NCBI GenBank assembly: GCA_002892395.1
Contig: NBBL01000003.1
Span: forward strand, 1 to 64,000
Direction: 5' to 3'
DNA length: 64,000 bases
Source of the DNA: Lachnospiraceae bacterium
Lineage (GTDB): Bacteria > Bacillota > Clostridia > Lachnospirales > Lachnospiraceae
Of this stretch, positions 34,101-43,097 are shown in pieces. A model generated the notes under the pieces. The model did not search any database. It was not told the origin of the DNA and was given only the letters and a program-made list of their open reading frames with translations. The number at the start of each line of letters is the position of its first letter. The first letter of the stretch is position 1. The position numbers were made by a program, and so were the translations under genes.

Positions 34101-34328
34101 GCGGGGAATCATATCCTTGATGACCCGCGTCTCCACATGACCGATATGCGGCTTCCCGTTGGCAGTCGGCGGTCCGTCGTAAAACATGTAGGTCGGACAA
34201 CCCTCCCGGTTCTCCACCGACTTTTCAAAGATGCGGTTTTCTCCCCAGAATTTCTCCACTTCTCCCTCGCGCGCGACAAAATTCATATCCGCCGGAACCT
34301 TCTTGTACATACTCTTCTCCTTTTCCAA
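31116..34328 (-). CDS. ileS: Isoleucyl-tRNA synthetase
   Basis: The 1070-residue class I synthetase has the HIGH motif as PHIGHVETR (residues about 60-65), GWDTHGLPVELEVEKEIG, the editing-domain region, TRGWFYSL and KMSKSKGNAVDPME (KMSKS loop). An anticodon-binding helical domain follows (VDELSNWYVRRCRERFW) and a C-terminal extension. The active-site sequences look like the longer, eukaryote-like IleRS group rather than the E. coli type; that group is known for low mupirocin sensitivity, but I only infer membership. Expression should be controlled by the T-box leader just upstream. The start is ATG 34328 behind AAAAGGAGAAG. Confidence 0.96.
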   Translation of the reverse strand: MEKEKSMYKKVPADMNFVAREGEVEKFWGENRIFEKSVENREGCPTYMFYDGPPTANGKPHIGHVETRVIKDMIPRYQAMKGKQVPRKAGWDTHGLPVELEVEKEIGIEGKDAIEDYGIEPFIARCKESVWKYKEMWEQFSGKVGYWADMENPYVTYYDDYIESEWWALQQIWKKGLLYKGFKVVPYCPDCGTPLSSHEVAQGYKTLKERSAIVRFKVKNEDAYILAWTTTPWTLPSNVALCVNPGERYAKVKAADGKVYYLAEALLDAVLGGLGKGGEPDYEVLETYIGQDLEYKEYEPLYQCAADAAEKQHKKGFFIWCDDYVTMTDGTGVVHCAPAFGEDDARVGRKYDAPFVQMVDEHGRMRPESGKFSGMRCKPTEKELKKGAVSADPEVLKDLEERGILFSAPQLEHEYPHCWRCDTPLIYYARESWFIKMTAVRDDLVRNNKEINWVPQNIGEGRFGNWLENIQDWAISRNRYWGTPLNVWECPDCGHQLSVGSRKELAELSGDPKAEKTELHRPYVDQYTIPCPHCGGSMHRVPEVIDCWFDSGACPYAEIHYPFENKELFEQQFPAQFISEAVDQTRGWFYSLHAEATLLFNSPAFKNVIVMGHVLDENGNKMSKSKGNAVDPMEALETFGADAIRWYFYTAAAPWLPKKFSTEAVKEGQRKFLGTLWNSYAFYTLYADIDSFDPTKYQLDYEKLSVMDRWLLSKTNSMVKRTDLNLAKYRIPEAAQVLQSFVDELSNWYVRRCRERFWAKGMEQDKVNAYLTLYTALVTVCKAAAPMIPFMTEQIYQNIVRTVDPKAPESIHLCDYPKWNEAWIDTELEKCMDQALDIVVMGRAARNKSGMKNRQPLAAMYVKAPVELNEYYKKIIEDELNVKTVSFTDDVDQFIAYTFKPQLKTVGPKYGKFLGQIKKALEALDGQKAMQELKASGALRFDFDGQSVELTEADLLIDAGKSDRYVTEADNVVTVVLDIRLDDALVEEGFVRELISKVQTMRKEAGFEVTDHITLCVSGNTRICEIMKRNETVIRGNVLADQVCYDKHVGYQKDWNLNGEQVTLSVEKQS

Positions 34329-34333
34329 TCTGA

Positions 34334-34624
34334 TAAAAAAAAGACTTCGCCCCTCAGGACGAAGTCTTTAAAACCCCGCTGTACCACCTGCATACCAACA
34401 TATGAGTTCCCTGTAACGTGAGAACCACGTCATCCCATACGCACCGACCCTGTCACGCCGCCGGCTTCCGGGATGCAGCTCAAAAGTGATTTTCGGAAAT
34501 TCTTACTTGGATCGCGCTCTCAGCCCCCGCGACTCTCTGTGCCGTTCTGTCTTTCCTACTCTCTTTATCGCAGCTTTTCCTATGTTTTTACTTCATATCA
34601 CCGTATGGAACCTGATCCATAACT
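34334..34624 (-). ncRNA. T-box riboswitch (isoleucine) controlling ileS
   Basis: The leader on the minus strand contains the T-box sequence GCAGGTGGTACAGCGGGG (about 34391-34374), followed by a terminator with arms AAGACTTCGTC and CGAAGTCTT and a T-run (34369-34334). In stem I the specifier loop reads ATC (34490-34488) before ACTTTTGAGC, an isoleucine codon. Uncharged tRNA-Ile would pair with the specifier and the T-box bulge and prevent termination, so ileS is expressed when isoleucine is short. Confidence 0.92.
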
Positions 34625-34630
34625 GGTGTC

Positions 34631-34659
34631 AGTATAATGGAAAGCCCGGGCGCTGTCAA
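34631..34659 (-). promoter_or_regulatory. Promoter of the T-box-ileS transcript
   Basis: On the minus strand a perfect TTGACA (34659-34654), a 17-bp spacer and TATACT (34636-34631). The start site would be near 34624. Confidence 0.85.
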
Positions 34660-34678
34660 CGGATTTACTGCACATCCC

Positions 34679-35962
34679 TCACCGACTGATCATAATATCG
34701 ATGATCTCTTTGTCGGTTCCCTTCATTCCTTCCCGGCCGAGACGGCTGATATTGCTGATGGTGTGTTCCACATTCTCCGCCACCAGTCCGTCCCCTCCGC
34801 GGAAGGAACGACCGTTCCGGTACATTTCAAATCCCAAAATTCCCGCGTCCACAGCCGTGGCGATTTTGGCCGCACAGGAGGCCTTGGCGCCGTCGCAGAC
34901 GATGCCCGAGGTAATGGCCAGTGCATTGACAATGGTCTGCTCCACTGCCTGTACGTCCCCTCCGGTCTTCAGCCAGGCAATCCCGGCTCCGGCTCCCGCC
35001 CCGGCGCTCACTGCTCCGCAATAAGCAGAGAGGCGGCCAATGCCCTCTTTTTCATGCAAGGTCACCAGGTTGGAAACCAGAAGTGCCCGCCACATTGCTT
35101 CCTCCGGGGCCCGGAGCGCCCTCGCATACTCGTAAACCGGAAGGGAGACCGTCATCCCCTGATTTCCGCTTCCGGAATTGATGACGACCGGAAGGTCACA
35201 TCCGTTCATTCTGGCATCGGATCCCGCCGCTGCCCGCGCCTTTGCCCGAATCCGGACATTCTCGTCCCCGTACACCTGCATCAGCGTTTTTCCGATATTC
35301 GAACCGTAAGGATTGTTAAGACCCTCATCGGATATTTTGACATTGTACGCAATCTGCCGCTTCAGCACGGGAAGAACATCCTCCAGATCACAGCTCTTTG
35401 CAAAATCAAGGATATCTCGTACATTCAGCAGCTCATAATCCGGCATATTCGGATCTGTTTCCTCCACGACGGGCTTCTCAAAGAGAACCGCTCCGTCCTT
35501 CTCAATCCGCACAAGGTTGGTGTGCTCCAGCGCGGTGCGCGCCTTTGCGGTATGGACCCCGTCGGAGACCGTCACGATAATATCAAGAACATATCCGAAG
35601 TCGATATTTGCCACGCAAATCTCCGTCTCCTGCATATACGCATCCAGTCCTTCGATTTCCTCCGGCGCTGCATGTGCAAATACCTGCAGTCCCGCCTCTG
35701 CATCGCCGTAAAGCACTCCTGCCGCTGCCGCCGCCTCAATGCCGTGCTTTCCCCCCGTATTCGGCACAATCACACTTTTCACATTCTTTATGATGTTGCC
35801 GCTTGCTTCCACCCGGATCGCCGTGGGCCGCGCACCCAGGGTCTTTCTCGCCGTGGCAGCACAAAACGCGATGGCAATCGGCTCGGTACATCCCATGGCG
35901 GGAACCAGCTCTCGCTCCAGAATTTTAATGTAAGTGCGGTACTTCAGGCTCTCTCTCTCCAT
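34679..35962 (-). CDS. cyuA: L-cysteine desulfidase family protein (CyuA/YhaM)
   Basis: A 427-residue protein of the UPF0597 group, which breaks L-cysteine into pyruvate, ammonia and sulphide using an iron-sulphur cluster. Seen: ELVPAMGCTEPIAIAFCAA with the conserved Cys near the N terminus, NTGGKHGIEAAAAAGVLYGD, INSGSGNQGMTVSLPV, and CDGAKASCAAKIATAVDAG near the C terminus, which supplies further cysteines. ATG 35962 follows GGAAGGGAAAGAG. The gene is alone on the minus strand, divergent from gpmA, with its own -10 at about 36025. Some relatives may act on serine, so the substrate is inferred from the family. Confidence 0.85.
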   Translation of the reverse strand: MERESLKYRTYIKILERELVPAMGCTEPIAIAFCAATARKTLGARPTAIRVEASGNIIKNVKSVIVPNTGGKHGIEAAAAAGVLYGDAEAGLQVFAHAAPEEIEGLDAYMQETEICVANIDFGYVLDIIVTVSDGVHTAKARTALEHTNLVRIEKDGAVLFEKPVVEETDPNMPDYELLNVRDILDFAKSCDLEDVLPVLKRQIAYNVKISDEGLNNPYGSNIGKTLMQVYGDENVRIRAKARAAAGSDARMNGCDLPVVINSGSGNQGMTVSLPVYEYARALRAPEEAMWRALLVSNLVTLHEKEGIGRLSAYCGAVSAGAGAGAGIAWLKTGGDVQAVEQTIVNALAITSGIVCDGAKASCAAKIATAVDAGILGFEMYRNGRSFRGGDGLVAENVEHTISNISRLGREGMKGTDKEIIDIMISR

Positions 35963-36147
35963 CTCTTTCCCTTCCGGCCGCATCCGTCTGACACAGGCCT
36001 TCTTTGCTCCGATTCCTTTTTATTATTATAACTTTTTTACAGGGGCAAGTCTAACAAATTCTTCCTCTCTGTTTTTTCCCGTTTTTTTATGCTATATTGG
36101 GTTCGATAATGTCAGATCGCTGCTGCGAAAGGAGAATGACAACACTT
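35963..36147. promoter_or_regulatory. Divergent promoter region of cyuA and gpmA
   Basis: For cyuA, TATAAT lies on the minus strand at 36030-36025 with only a poor -35. For gpmA an extended -10 (TGCTATATT, 36090-36098) is on the plus strand, again with a weak -35. The stretch between is T-rich. No operator-like palindrome is evident. Confidence 0.45.
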
Positions 36148-36897
36148 ATGATGAAACTCGTACTGGTCAGACATGGAGAAAGTGAATGGAACCGGAAAAA
36201 CCTGTTTACCGGGTGGATGGACGTGGATCTCAGCGAAAAGGGACATGAGGAGGCAAAGGCGGCCGGCAAGCTCCTTCAGTCAGAAGGATACGATTTTGAT
36301 CTTTGCTATACCTCTTATCTGAAGCGGGCAATCCACACGCTGGATCACATTCTGGATGAGATGGACCGAAACTGGCTTCCGGTCGTAAAATCATGGAAGC
36401 TGAATGAGCGCCACTACGGTGCTCTGCAGGGGCTTAACAAGTCCGAGACAGCGGAAAAATACGGCGAGGAGCAGGTAAAAATCTGGCGCCGCTCATTTGA
36501 CGTCAAACCGCCGATTCTGGATCCGGCAGATCCCAGAAGCGCCAAAAATTCCCCGGCCTACCGCGATGTGGACGCCACGCTGCTTCCCGACCACGAAAGT
36601 CTGGAAACCACGATTGCCCGGGCGGTTCCTTATTTCAATGAGAAAATTAAGCCTGAGATGCAGGCGGGAAAGCGCATCCTCATCACCGCCCACGGCAACT
36701 CAATCCGTGCACTGGTCAAGTATTTTGACGATGTTTCAAAGGAGGATATTGTCGGCATCAACATTCCCACCGGAACCCCCCTGGTCTACGAATTTGACGA
36801 TCAGTTCCGGGCGGTTCGTCACTACTACCTCGGCGATCAGGAGGCTCTCAAGGCAAAGATGGAAGCTGTCGCAAATCAAGGAAAGAAAAAGGAATAA
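36148..36897 (+). CDS. gpmA: 2,3-bisphosphoglycerate-dependent phosphoglycerate mutase
   Basis: A 249-residue glycolytic enzyme interconverting 3- and 2-phosphoglycerate. [18 protein letters not shown] carries the catalytic His; [20 protein letters not shown], the acidic [14 protein letters not shown] and the second His in [11 protein letters not shown] are present, and the C terminus has the GIPTG-like [13 protein letters not shown]. Length is normal. Possible starts are ATG 36136, 36148 and 36151; AAAGGAG ends at 36134, so 36136 is too close, and I take 36148, although its spacing is long. It is 12 bp upstream of pncB and may be co-transcribed with it. Confidence 0.94.
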   Translation: MMKLVLVRHGESEWNRKNLFTGWMDVDLSEKGHEEAKAAGKLLQSEGYDFDLCYTSYLKRAIHTLDHILDEMDRNWLPVVKSWKLNERHYGALQGLNKSETAEKYGEEQVKIWRRSFDVKPPILDPADPRSAKNSPAYRDVDATLLPDHESLETTIARAVPYFNEKIKPEMQAGKRILITAHGNSIRALVKYFDDVSKEDIVGINIPTGTPLVYEFDDQFRAVRHYYLGDQEALKAKMEAVANQGKKKE

Positions 36898-36909
36898 AAA
36901 GGCGAATCC

Positions 36910-38373
36910 ATGCGAAATCTCACACTACTGACAGACCTGTACGAACTGACCATGATGCAGGGCTATTTTAAAAATGCAGATGTCAACCAGACCGTGGTCT
37001 TTGACGTTTTTTACCGCAATAACCCGGAGGGGAACGGGTATTCCATCTGTGCAGGTCTTGCGCAGGTCATCGACTATATCAAAAATCTCCACTTTGAGGC
37101 GGAGGATATCGCCTATCTGGAACGTCTTCATATCTTTGAACAGGACTTCCTGGACTATTTGTCCGAATTCCGATTCACCGGCGATATCTACGCAATCCCC
37201 GAAGGGAGCGTCATCTTCCCCCGGGAACCGCTCCTTAAGGTCATCGCTCCCATCATGCAGGCACAGCTGATCGAAACTGCAGTCCTCAACATAATCAACC
37301 ACCAGTGCCTGATCGCGACCAAGGCGGCTCGCATTGTCCGCGCCGCCCAGGGGGATGGGGTCATGGAATTCGGATGCCGGCGTGCCCAGGGACCGGACGC
37401 CGGTATCTACGGGGCGCGGGCGGCAATGATTGCCGGCTGTGTTGCCACCTCAAACGTTCTCTGCGGACAGATGTTTGATGTGCCGGTGAGCGGCACCCAC
37501 GCCCACTCCTGGATCATGAGCTTTCCGGATGAACTGAGTGCCTTCCGGGCGTATGCAAAGCTCTATCCGGACGCCTGTATCCTCCTGATCGACACCTATG
37601 ACACGCTGGACAGCGGTCTGGTGAATGCCATCACCGTGTTTCGGGAGATGCGTCAGGCCGGAATCCGTCCCAAGCGCTACGGAATCCGCATGGACAGCGG
37701 CGACCTGGCCTATCTCTCGAAAAAGGTCAAGGCAGCACTGGATCGGGAGGGCTTCACGGACGCGATCATCTCCGCCTCCAACGACCTGGACGAGAACCTT
37801 ATTTTGTCCCTCAAGTCGCAGGGTGCAACCATCAATTCCTGGGGCGTCGGGACCAACCTGATCACCAGCAAGGATTGTCCGGCCTTCGGAGGCGTGTATA
37901 AGCTCGCTGCGATTCAGGACAGAAAAAGCGGCGCCTTCCTTCCCAAAATCAAGATCTCGGAAAATGCGGAAAAAATCACAAATCCCGGGAACAAGACCAT
38001 CTACCGCATCTGTGATGAAAGCGGCATGATTGTCGCCGACCTGATCGCTCTGGCGGACGAAACCTTTGATCCGCAGGAGCCGCTTCTACTGTTTGATCCC
38101 ATTGAAACCTGGAAAAAGACACTGCTGGAGGGGGGCTCCTACACCATGCGGGAGCTGCTGGTGCCGATCTTCCGGGACGGGATCTGTGTCTATCAGTCGC
38201 CGTCCGTCAAAGAAATTCAGCAATTCTGCCGTCAGGAGCTGGACTCCCTCTGGGAAGAATCCAAGCGCTTTGAGTATCCCCACCAGACCTATGTGGATCT
38301 CTCAAAAAAGCTCTGGAGCCTGAAAAATGAGCTGCTGGACAAATATCAGTTCGGAGTGCACAAACGAGGATGA
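36910..38373 (+). CDS. pncB: Nicotinate phosphoribosyltransferase
   Basis: The 487-residue enzyme makes nicotinate mononucleotide from nicotinate and PRPP, the entry to NAD salvage. LLTDLYELTMMQGYF at the N terminus, EFGCRRAQGPDAGIYGARAA in the middle, SGTHAHSWIMSF and RMDSGDLAYLSKKV are family hallmarks. The last two contribute the autophosphorylated His region and the phosphoribosyl-binding site. Its stop codon overlaps the nudC start (ATGA), so both should be translated together. It starts 12 bp after gpmA. Confidence 0.95.
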   Translation: MRNLTLLTDLYELTMMQGYFKNADVNQTVVFDVFYRNNPEGNGYSICAGLAQVIDYIKNLHFEAEDIAYLERLHIFEQDFLDYLSEFRFTGDIYAIPEGSVIFPREPLLKVIAPIMQAQLIETAVLNIINHQCLIATKAARIVRAAQGDGVMEFGCRRAQGPDAGIYGARAAMIAGCVATSNVLCGQMFDVPVSGTHAHSWIMSFPDELSAFRAYAKLYPDACILLIDTYDTLDSGLVNAITVFREMRQAGIRPKRYGIRMDSGDLAYLSKKVKAALDREGFTDAIISASNDLDENLILSLKSQGATINSWGVGTNLITSKDCPAFGGVYKLAAIQDRKSGAFLPKIKISENAEKITNPGNKTIYRICDESGMIVADLIALADETFDPQEPLLLFDPIETWKKTLLEGGSYTMRELLVPIFRDGICVYQSPSVKEIQQFCRQELDSLWEESKRFEYPHQTYVDLSKKLWSLKNELLDKYQFGVHKRG

Positions 38374-39230
38374 TACAGGATATCTTTCCCAAACAATACC
38401 ACGTGGAATATCGAACGGACTGCCTCCCGGATCCGGAATCTCACCTGATGCTGTGTGACAGGGAGCGCATTCTCACCATCAAGGAAGGCGATGGACTTCG
38501 CCTTCCTCGTTTTTCTGATGTGATCGGCAGGGGGCTTTCTCTGGAAACCCTGAGGCAAAGGTCCCGCTATCTCTTTGCCATCGACGAGAGCCGCTACTTT
38601 CTCCTGCCGGATGATACGGTATCCGGGCTTCCCTCCCACCTGTTTTCGTTTCTGCAGGCTGCGGAGCTCCGACAGTTTCAGCCCCGGTACGAAGCCTTCG
38701 CTGGGATCACCGCCATCCAGCTCTGGCGCTTCTACGGGACCAGACGCTTCTGCGGCCGCTGTGGTGCGCCCACACACCACTCAGACACGGAACGGGCCAT
38801 GGTCTGCCCGCGCTGCGGTCTGATTGAGTACCCCAAGATCTCCCCCGCCATCATTGTGGCGGTGAAAAACGGAGACAAGCTCCTTCTGACCCGCTATGCA
38901 AGGAATGCAAGCAACTACCGAAGGAAGGCGCTGGTGGCCGGCTTTCTTGAAGTGGGGGAGACCCCGGAGGAGGCAGTTCACCGCGAGGTGATGGAGGAGA
39001 CCGGACTTCGTGTGAAAAACCTGCGTCCCTTTAAGACACAGCCCTGGTCCTTCTCCGACTCTCTGATGATCGGATTTTCCGCTGAGCTGGACGGATCCGA
39101 CCAAATTACACTGCAGGAGGACGAGCTCTGCGAGGCCGCCTTCTATCCCCGGGAGGAGGTGCCGGATCCTCCCGATACCGGCAGCGTCGCCGGGGAACTG
39201 ATGCGCGCCTTTAAGCGGGGGGAGCTGTAG
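38370..39230 (+). CDS. nudC: NAD(H) diphosphatase of the NudC type
   Basis: The 286-residue protein has an N-terminal domain, a zinc ribbon (FCGRCGAPT and VCPRCGLIEYPK, four Cys), and a Nudix domain with the box GFLEVGETPEEAVHREVMEE. The NudC-specific motif SQPWPFPxS appears as TQPWSFSDSLMIGF, slightly altered. NudC splits NADH into NMNH and AMP and also removes NAD caps from RNA. ATG 38370 overlaps the pncB stop. The pairing with pncB points to NAD turnover and salvage. A terminator follows. Confidence 0.92.
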   Translation: MIQDIFPKQYHVEYRTDCLPDPESHLMLCDRERILTIKEGDGLRLPRFSDVIGRGLSLETLRQRSRYLFAIDESRYFLLPDDTVSGLPSHLFSFLQAAELRQFQPRYEAFAGITAIQLWRFYGTRRFCGRCGAPTHHSDTERAMVCPRCGLIEYPKISPAIIVAVKNGDKLLLTRYARNASNYRRKALVAGFLEVGETPEEAVHREVMEETGLRVKNLRPFKTQPWSFSDSLMIGFSAELDGSDQITLQEDELCEAAFYPREEVPDPPDTGSVAGELMRAFKRGEL

Positions 39231-39278
39231 ACTGTCCCCGCGAATGGTCTCACCAGGAATATGGTTTGCTTCCTGACA

Positions 39279-39305
39279 AGGGGATTCATCATCCCCTATT
39301 TTTTA
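39279..39305 (+). terminator. Terminator of the gpmA-pncB-nudC run
   Basis: AGGGGAT and ATCCCCT form a hairpin followed by ATTTTTT. The segment ATCCCCTATTTTTT is then repeated once directly (39290s and 39304 onward), just before the convergent fbp gene. Confidence 0.7.
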
Positions 39306-39309
39306 TCCC

Positions 39310-41202
39310 CTATTTTTTATCCACCTTTTCCGGAATGGCTCCCTCCCGATAGGCATCTAACAGCTCGTTCAAATCCTCGATTTGTCTCGCGATGTTCTTT
39401 CCGATATCCGTATCTCCCACCATGACGCGGTAGGGCTCGATCTCGAACTGATCTGCCCGCGACTCGATGTCGCTGTTTTCATTCAGAACCTTCTCCACGC
39501 TTTCAAAGGGAGCATGGGACTTGATTCGCATGCCGTGGGAATTGTAGATCAGCGTATATCCTGCAATGCCCGTCGTCTTGTGATAGGCCTTGCTGAATCC
39601 CCCGTCGATTACAATCAGCTTTCCGCCTGCCTTGATCGGATTTTCCCCTGCGGAGGCATGCACCGGCGTGTGTCCGTTGATAATATGGGAAAGGTCTGAC
39701 TTCAAGCCAAAATCCCTTAAAATCATGCGGCTGGTGGCCTCGGAATCCAGGTAGCGATAATAGGGATCCTCCGGTTCCTTCCAGGTGCTCTTATCATCAA
39801 TATACGTGCGCTCAAAGGTCTTTACCACCCGGCCGCACATGGGAGACTTGAGACCGCCCCAAAGATACCACATGAAATCTACATAGCGCGGATCCCCGGT
39901 GTTATACGCCAATCGCGCCGCCCGCTCACAGCAGTCAAAGTAGGCCTTTCCGTGATGGTAATGGTTGAAAAAGTTCAGTTCATCCATCTGTCCGCTCTCA
40001 TCCAGCGGAACACAGCCGTGAAACAGAAGATTGTCGTTCATCTGCAGATAAATCCCGCCCACCGAATACAGAAAATCAATGTGCTTTTTCAGCCGGGCGC
40101 TCTCGCGGAAGGAGCTGCGGAAATCATCCATCACCTCCGCCTCCTCCTCCGTCAGCTGATAGGGATCCGCCCAGTCCACCGTGGGAAACTCCGTAGTGTT
40201 CACCGGAATTTCCCGGTCACCGATCCGAACTGCTGCCTTTTCCATATCGATCTTGTGAAGCAGGAGGCGGTCATCCATCCCGTACTCCGGATGACGCCTG
40301 ATAATCTGCCCCTCCGTCTTCATGACAATCACATTGATGGCCTTTACCATCGCCTTGGCAGGCGTCCCGTTGTAGTATTTTTCCGCAAACAACTGCAGCT
40401 TCCGCAGCGGGATCCCATATCCGCTCTCCAGAATGCGGATGTTGTTGTATCGAACGTTGTTTCGGATGACATTGGCAATGCAGGGATCGCTTCCGCAGGC
40501 CGCTCCCATCCACAGGATGTCATGATTACCCCACTGAATATCCAGCGTGTGGTACTTCATCAGCAGATCAACGATTTTATCCGCATCCGGTCCGCGGTCA
40601 AATAAATCACCGACAATGTGAAGGTGATCCACCGCAAGACGCTTAATCAGTGCCGAAACCGCCACAATAAACTCATCCCCGTTCTGGATTCCCACAATGG
40701 TATCCAAAATTCTCTCGTGATAGGCCAGCTGATTGTCGTCCTCATCCGGAAGTGCATGCAGCAGCTCGTCAATAATGTACCCGAAATCCTTCGGCATTGC
40801 TTTTCTGACCTTGGAACGCGTGTACTTAGACGAAACCACCCGGGCGATCTGAATCATCTCCCGGAGCGTCTCCCGATACCACTTCGGTGTGACCCGCCCC
40901 TCCTCATGGAGCAGCTTAAGCTTTTCCTTCGGATAATAAATCAGCGTGCGGAGATCCCGCTGCTCCGGCGGTGTAAGCTTACCCTCAAAGATCATCTCGA
41001 TCTTTTCCCGGATCACCCCGGAGCAGTTGTTCATAATATGGAGAAACGCCTCATATTCCCCATGAATGTCACTCATAAAATGTTCGGTTCCCTTGGGCAG
41101 ATTCATAATGGCTGCAAGGTTGATGATCTCCGTGCAGACTGCCTGCCTGGTGGGGAACTTCTCGGACAGCAGCATCAGATACTTTCTCTGTTCCTGGTTC
41201 AT
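39310..41202 (-). CDS. fbp: Fructose-1,6-bisphosphatase, class 3
   Basis: The 630-residue enzyme belongs to the Firmicutes-type FBPase family, unrelated in sequence to the E. coli enzyme and carrying a metallophosphatase fold. Motifs: MSDIHGEYEAFLHIMNN, HIVGDLFDRGPDADKIVDLL, QWGNHDILWMGAACG, and INGHTPVHASAGENPIKAGG with FSKAYHKTTGIAGYTL. It makes fructose 6-phosphate for gluconeogenesis. ATG 41202 follows the purD stop after one base; GGAGAGCTGAG serves as ribosome binding site. It ends the long pyr-pur run. Confidence 0.95.
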   Translation of the reverse strand: MNQEQRKYLMLLSEKFPTRQAVCTEIINLAAIMNLPKGTEHFMSDIHGEYEAFLHIMNNCSGVIREKIEMIFEGKLTPPEQRDLRTLIYYPKEKLKLLHEEGRVTPKWYRETLREMIQIARVVSSKYTRSKVRKAMPKDFGYIIDELLHALPDEDDNQLAYHERILDTIVGIQNGDEFIVAVSALIKRLAVDHLHIVGDLFDRGPDADKIVDLLMKYHTLDIQWGNHDILWMGAACGSDPCIANVIRNNVRYNNIRILESGYGIPLRKLQLFAEKYYNGTPAKAMVKAINVIVMKTEGQIIRRHPEYGMDDRLLLHKIDMEKAAVRIGDREIPVNTTEFPTVDWADPYQLTEEEAEVMDDFRSSFRESARLKKHIDFLYSVGGIYLQMNDNLLFHGCVPLDESGQMDELNFFNHYHHGKAYFDCCERAARLAYNTGDPRYVDFMWYLWGGLKSPMCGRVVKTFERTYIDDKSTWKEPEDPYYRYLDSEATSRMILRDFGLKSDLSHIINGHTPVHASAGENPIKAGGKLIVIDGGFSKAYHKTTGIAGYTLIYNSHGMRIKSHAPFESVEKVLNENSDIESRADQFEIEPYRVMVGDTDIGKNIARQIEDLNELLDAYREGAIPEKVDKK

Positions 41203-41203
41203 C

Positions 41204-42475
41204 TCAGCTCTCCGCCGACTTTGCAATGTCATGCCGCATAAACTGGTTCCGAAAGTGAACCCATGTGGTCGCTTCGTAAGCCTTACTCCGAGCTTCCTTC
41301 ACGTCTCGGCCCAGCGCAGTTATGTCGAGGACGCGGCCGCCTGCGGTCACCAGCTCTCCGCTTTCATTTTTTGCGGTCCCGGCATGGAAGCACAGGAAAT
41401 CTGACTTCCCGCGGAACGCTTCCAGCCCGGTGATCGGCATCCCTGTTTCATAGGACTTGGGATACCCGCCGCTTGCCAGCACCACGCATACACAGGCCTC
41501 ATCCTTAAACCGCAGCTCAATTTGATCCAGCGTTCCGTCCAGACAAGCCTCCATAACCTCCAGCAGATCATTTTCCATGCGGGGCAGCACCACCTGTGCC
41601 TCCGGATCTCCAAAGCGCGCATTGTATTCCAGGACCCGCGGACCATCTGCCGTGAGCATAAGCCCAAAGAAGATCACGCCTCGAAACGGCCTTCCCTCCG
41701 CAGCCATTGCGTCCACCGTCTTCTGATAAATCTGCTCCTTGCAGAAGCGGTCAACTTCCTCCGTATAAAAGGGGGTCGGAGAAACATTTCCCATGCCCCC
41801 CGTGTTAAGGCCCTGATCCCCGTCCTCTGCCCGCTTATGGTCCTGTGCGCTGTCCATGATTCGAATGGTTCTGCCGTCGACAAAGCTTAAAACACTCACC
41901 TCTCGTCCCGTCATAAACTCCTCAATGACCACGGTATTTCCGGATGCGCCGAAGGCTTTTTCCACCATCAGCCGACGAATCCCGGAACGCGCCTGCTCTC
42001 TCGTCTCGCAGATGAGAACTCCCTTTCCCAGCGCGGGACCGTCTGCCTTTATGACCACCGGAATGTTGCAATCCTCCACATAGCGAAGTGCTGCATCGGC
42101 ATCTGTAAAAACCTGGCATTCCGCTGTGGGAATTCCGTATTTTCTCATCAATTCCTTGGAAAATGCCTTGGACCCCTCCAGAATGGCTGCATTCTGTCTG
42201 GGGCCGAAAATACGGAGTCCCTTCTCCTCAAATACATCCACAATGCCTCCGATCAGAGGATCATCCATCCCGACCACCGTGAGGCCGATCTCCTTCTCCT
42301 TCGCAAATGCCGCCAGCTCCTCAAATGCCATGGCAGAGATCGGCACGCACTCCGCAAGCTGGGAGATACCCGCATTCCCCGGTGCACAATAGATCTTCTC
42401 CACCCTGGGACTTTGTGCCAGCTTCCAGCAGATTGCGTGTTCTCTCCCGCCGCTTCCGATCACAAGAATTTTCAT
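41204..42475 (-). CDS. purD: Phosphoribosylamine-glycine ligase
   Basis: A 423-residue ATP-grasp enzyme, the second step of purine synthesis. MKILVIGSGGREHAICWKL is the N-terminal nucleotide-like fold, KADGPALGKGV the ATP-binding lysine region, EEFMTGREVSVLSFVDG and EYNARFGDPEAQVVLPRM the metal and ATP sites. ATG 42475 is preceded by GAGAGGAGG and overlaps nothing; the purN stop is one base upstream. The order purE-purM-purN-purD is on one transcript. Confidence 0.95.
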   Translation of the reverse strand: MKILVIGSGGREHAICWKLAQSPRVEKIYCAPGNAGISQLAECVPISAMAFEELAAFAKEKEIGLTVVGMDDPLIGGIVDVFEEKGLRIFGPRQNAAILEGSKAFSKELMRKYGIPTAECQVFTDADAALRYVEDCNIPVVIKADGPALGKGVLICETREQARSGIRRLMVEKAFGASGNTVVIEEFMTGREVSVLSFVDGRTIRIMDSAQDHKRAEDGDQGLNTGGMGNVSPTPFYTEEVDRFCKEQIYQKTVDAMAAEGRPFRGVIFFGLMLTADGPRVLEYNARFGDPEAQVVLPRMENDLLEVMEACLDGTLDQIELRFKDEACVCVVLASGGYPKSYETGMPITGLEAFRGKSDFLCFHAGTAKNESGELVTAGGRVLDITALGRDVKEARSKAYEATTWVHFRNQFMRHDIAKSAES

Positions 42476-42476
42476 G

Positions 42477-43097
42477 CTACCTCCTCTCTGAGGCTTCTTT
42501 CCACTTAAGCTTCCCGTTGGCAATCCCGTCGATGGCCGCCGGAAGCAGGTTCCACTCCGCTTCTTCCATGATTCTCCTCTGCAGGCTCTCCGGCGTGTCG
42601 TCATCCCTCACCTCCACCGCGCGCTGCAAAAGGATTGCTCCGTGATCCAATTCCTCATCCACAACATGCACTGTCGCACCGCTTACCTTGACGCCGCAGC
42701 GAAGCGCTGCCTCGTGCACCTTGATCCCATGATATCCCTTTCCGCAAAAGCTGGGAATCAGAGACGGGTGAATGTTGATGATGCGTCCCCGGAACGCCCG
42801 GATCACTTCCTCCGGAACCCGCACCAGAAAGCCCGCCAGCACAATCAGATCCAGCCCTTCCTTCTGCAAGGTCTCCAGCAGCGCCCCATGGAATGAAGCC
42901 CGATCGGGAAACGCGGCAGGCGAAAGACAGAGGGTGCGGATTCCCGCCTGCTTCGCCCGCACCAGCGCATATGCGCTGCTGTTGTTGGAAAGGACAAATA
43001 CTACCTTGGCATTTCGGATTCTTCCGGCCTTCTCCGCATCCAGAATTGCCTGCAGATTGGTGCCTCCTCCGCTCACCAGAACCCCTACCCTCAGCAC
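42477..43097 (-). CDS. purN: Phosphoribosylglycinamide formyltransferase
   Basis: A protein of about 206 residues transferring formyl from 10-formyltetrahydrofolate to GAR, the third step of purine synthesis. VLVSGGGTNLQAILDA is the N terminus, FLVRVPEEVIRAFRGRIINIHPSLIPSFCGKGYHG contains the catalytic Asn-His region, and GATVHVVDEELDHGAILLQ the catalytic Asp. The start is taken as GTG 43097, overlapping the purM stop by 7 bp; TTG 43127 is further upstream inside purM. Confidence 0.92.
   Translation of the reverse strand: MLRVGVLVSGGGTNLQAILDAEKAGRIRNAKVVFVLSNNSSAYALVRAKQAGIRTLCLSPAAFPDRASFHGALLETLQKEGLDLIVLAGFLVRVPEEVIRAFRGRIINIHPSLIPSFCGKGYHGIKVHEAALRCGVKVSGATVHVVDEELDHGAILLQRAVEVRDDDTPESLQRRIMEEAEWNLLPAAIDGIANGKLKWKEASERR

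Noticed and set aside
32490-34421. 643-codon plus-strand open frame
   Set aside because: It is the antisense shadow of ileS and runs into the T-box leader.
34360-34560. Short plus-strand coding possibilities upstream of ileS
   Set aside because: The region is explained by the T-box leader and its terminator.
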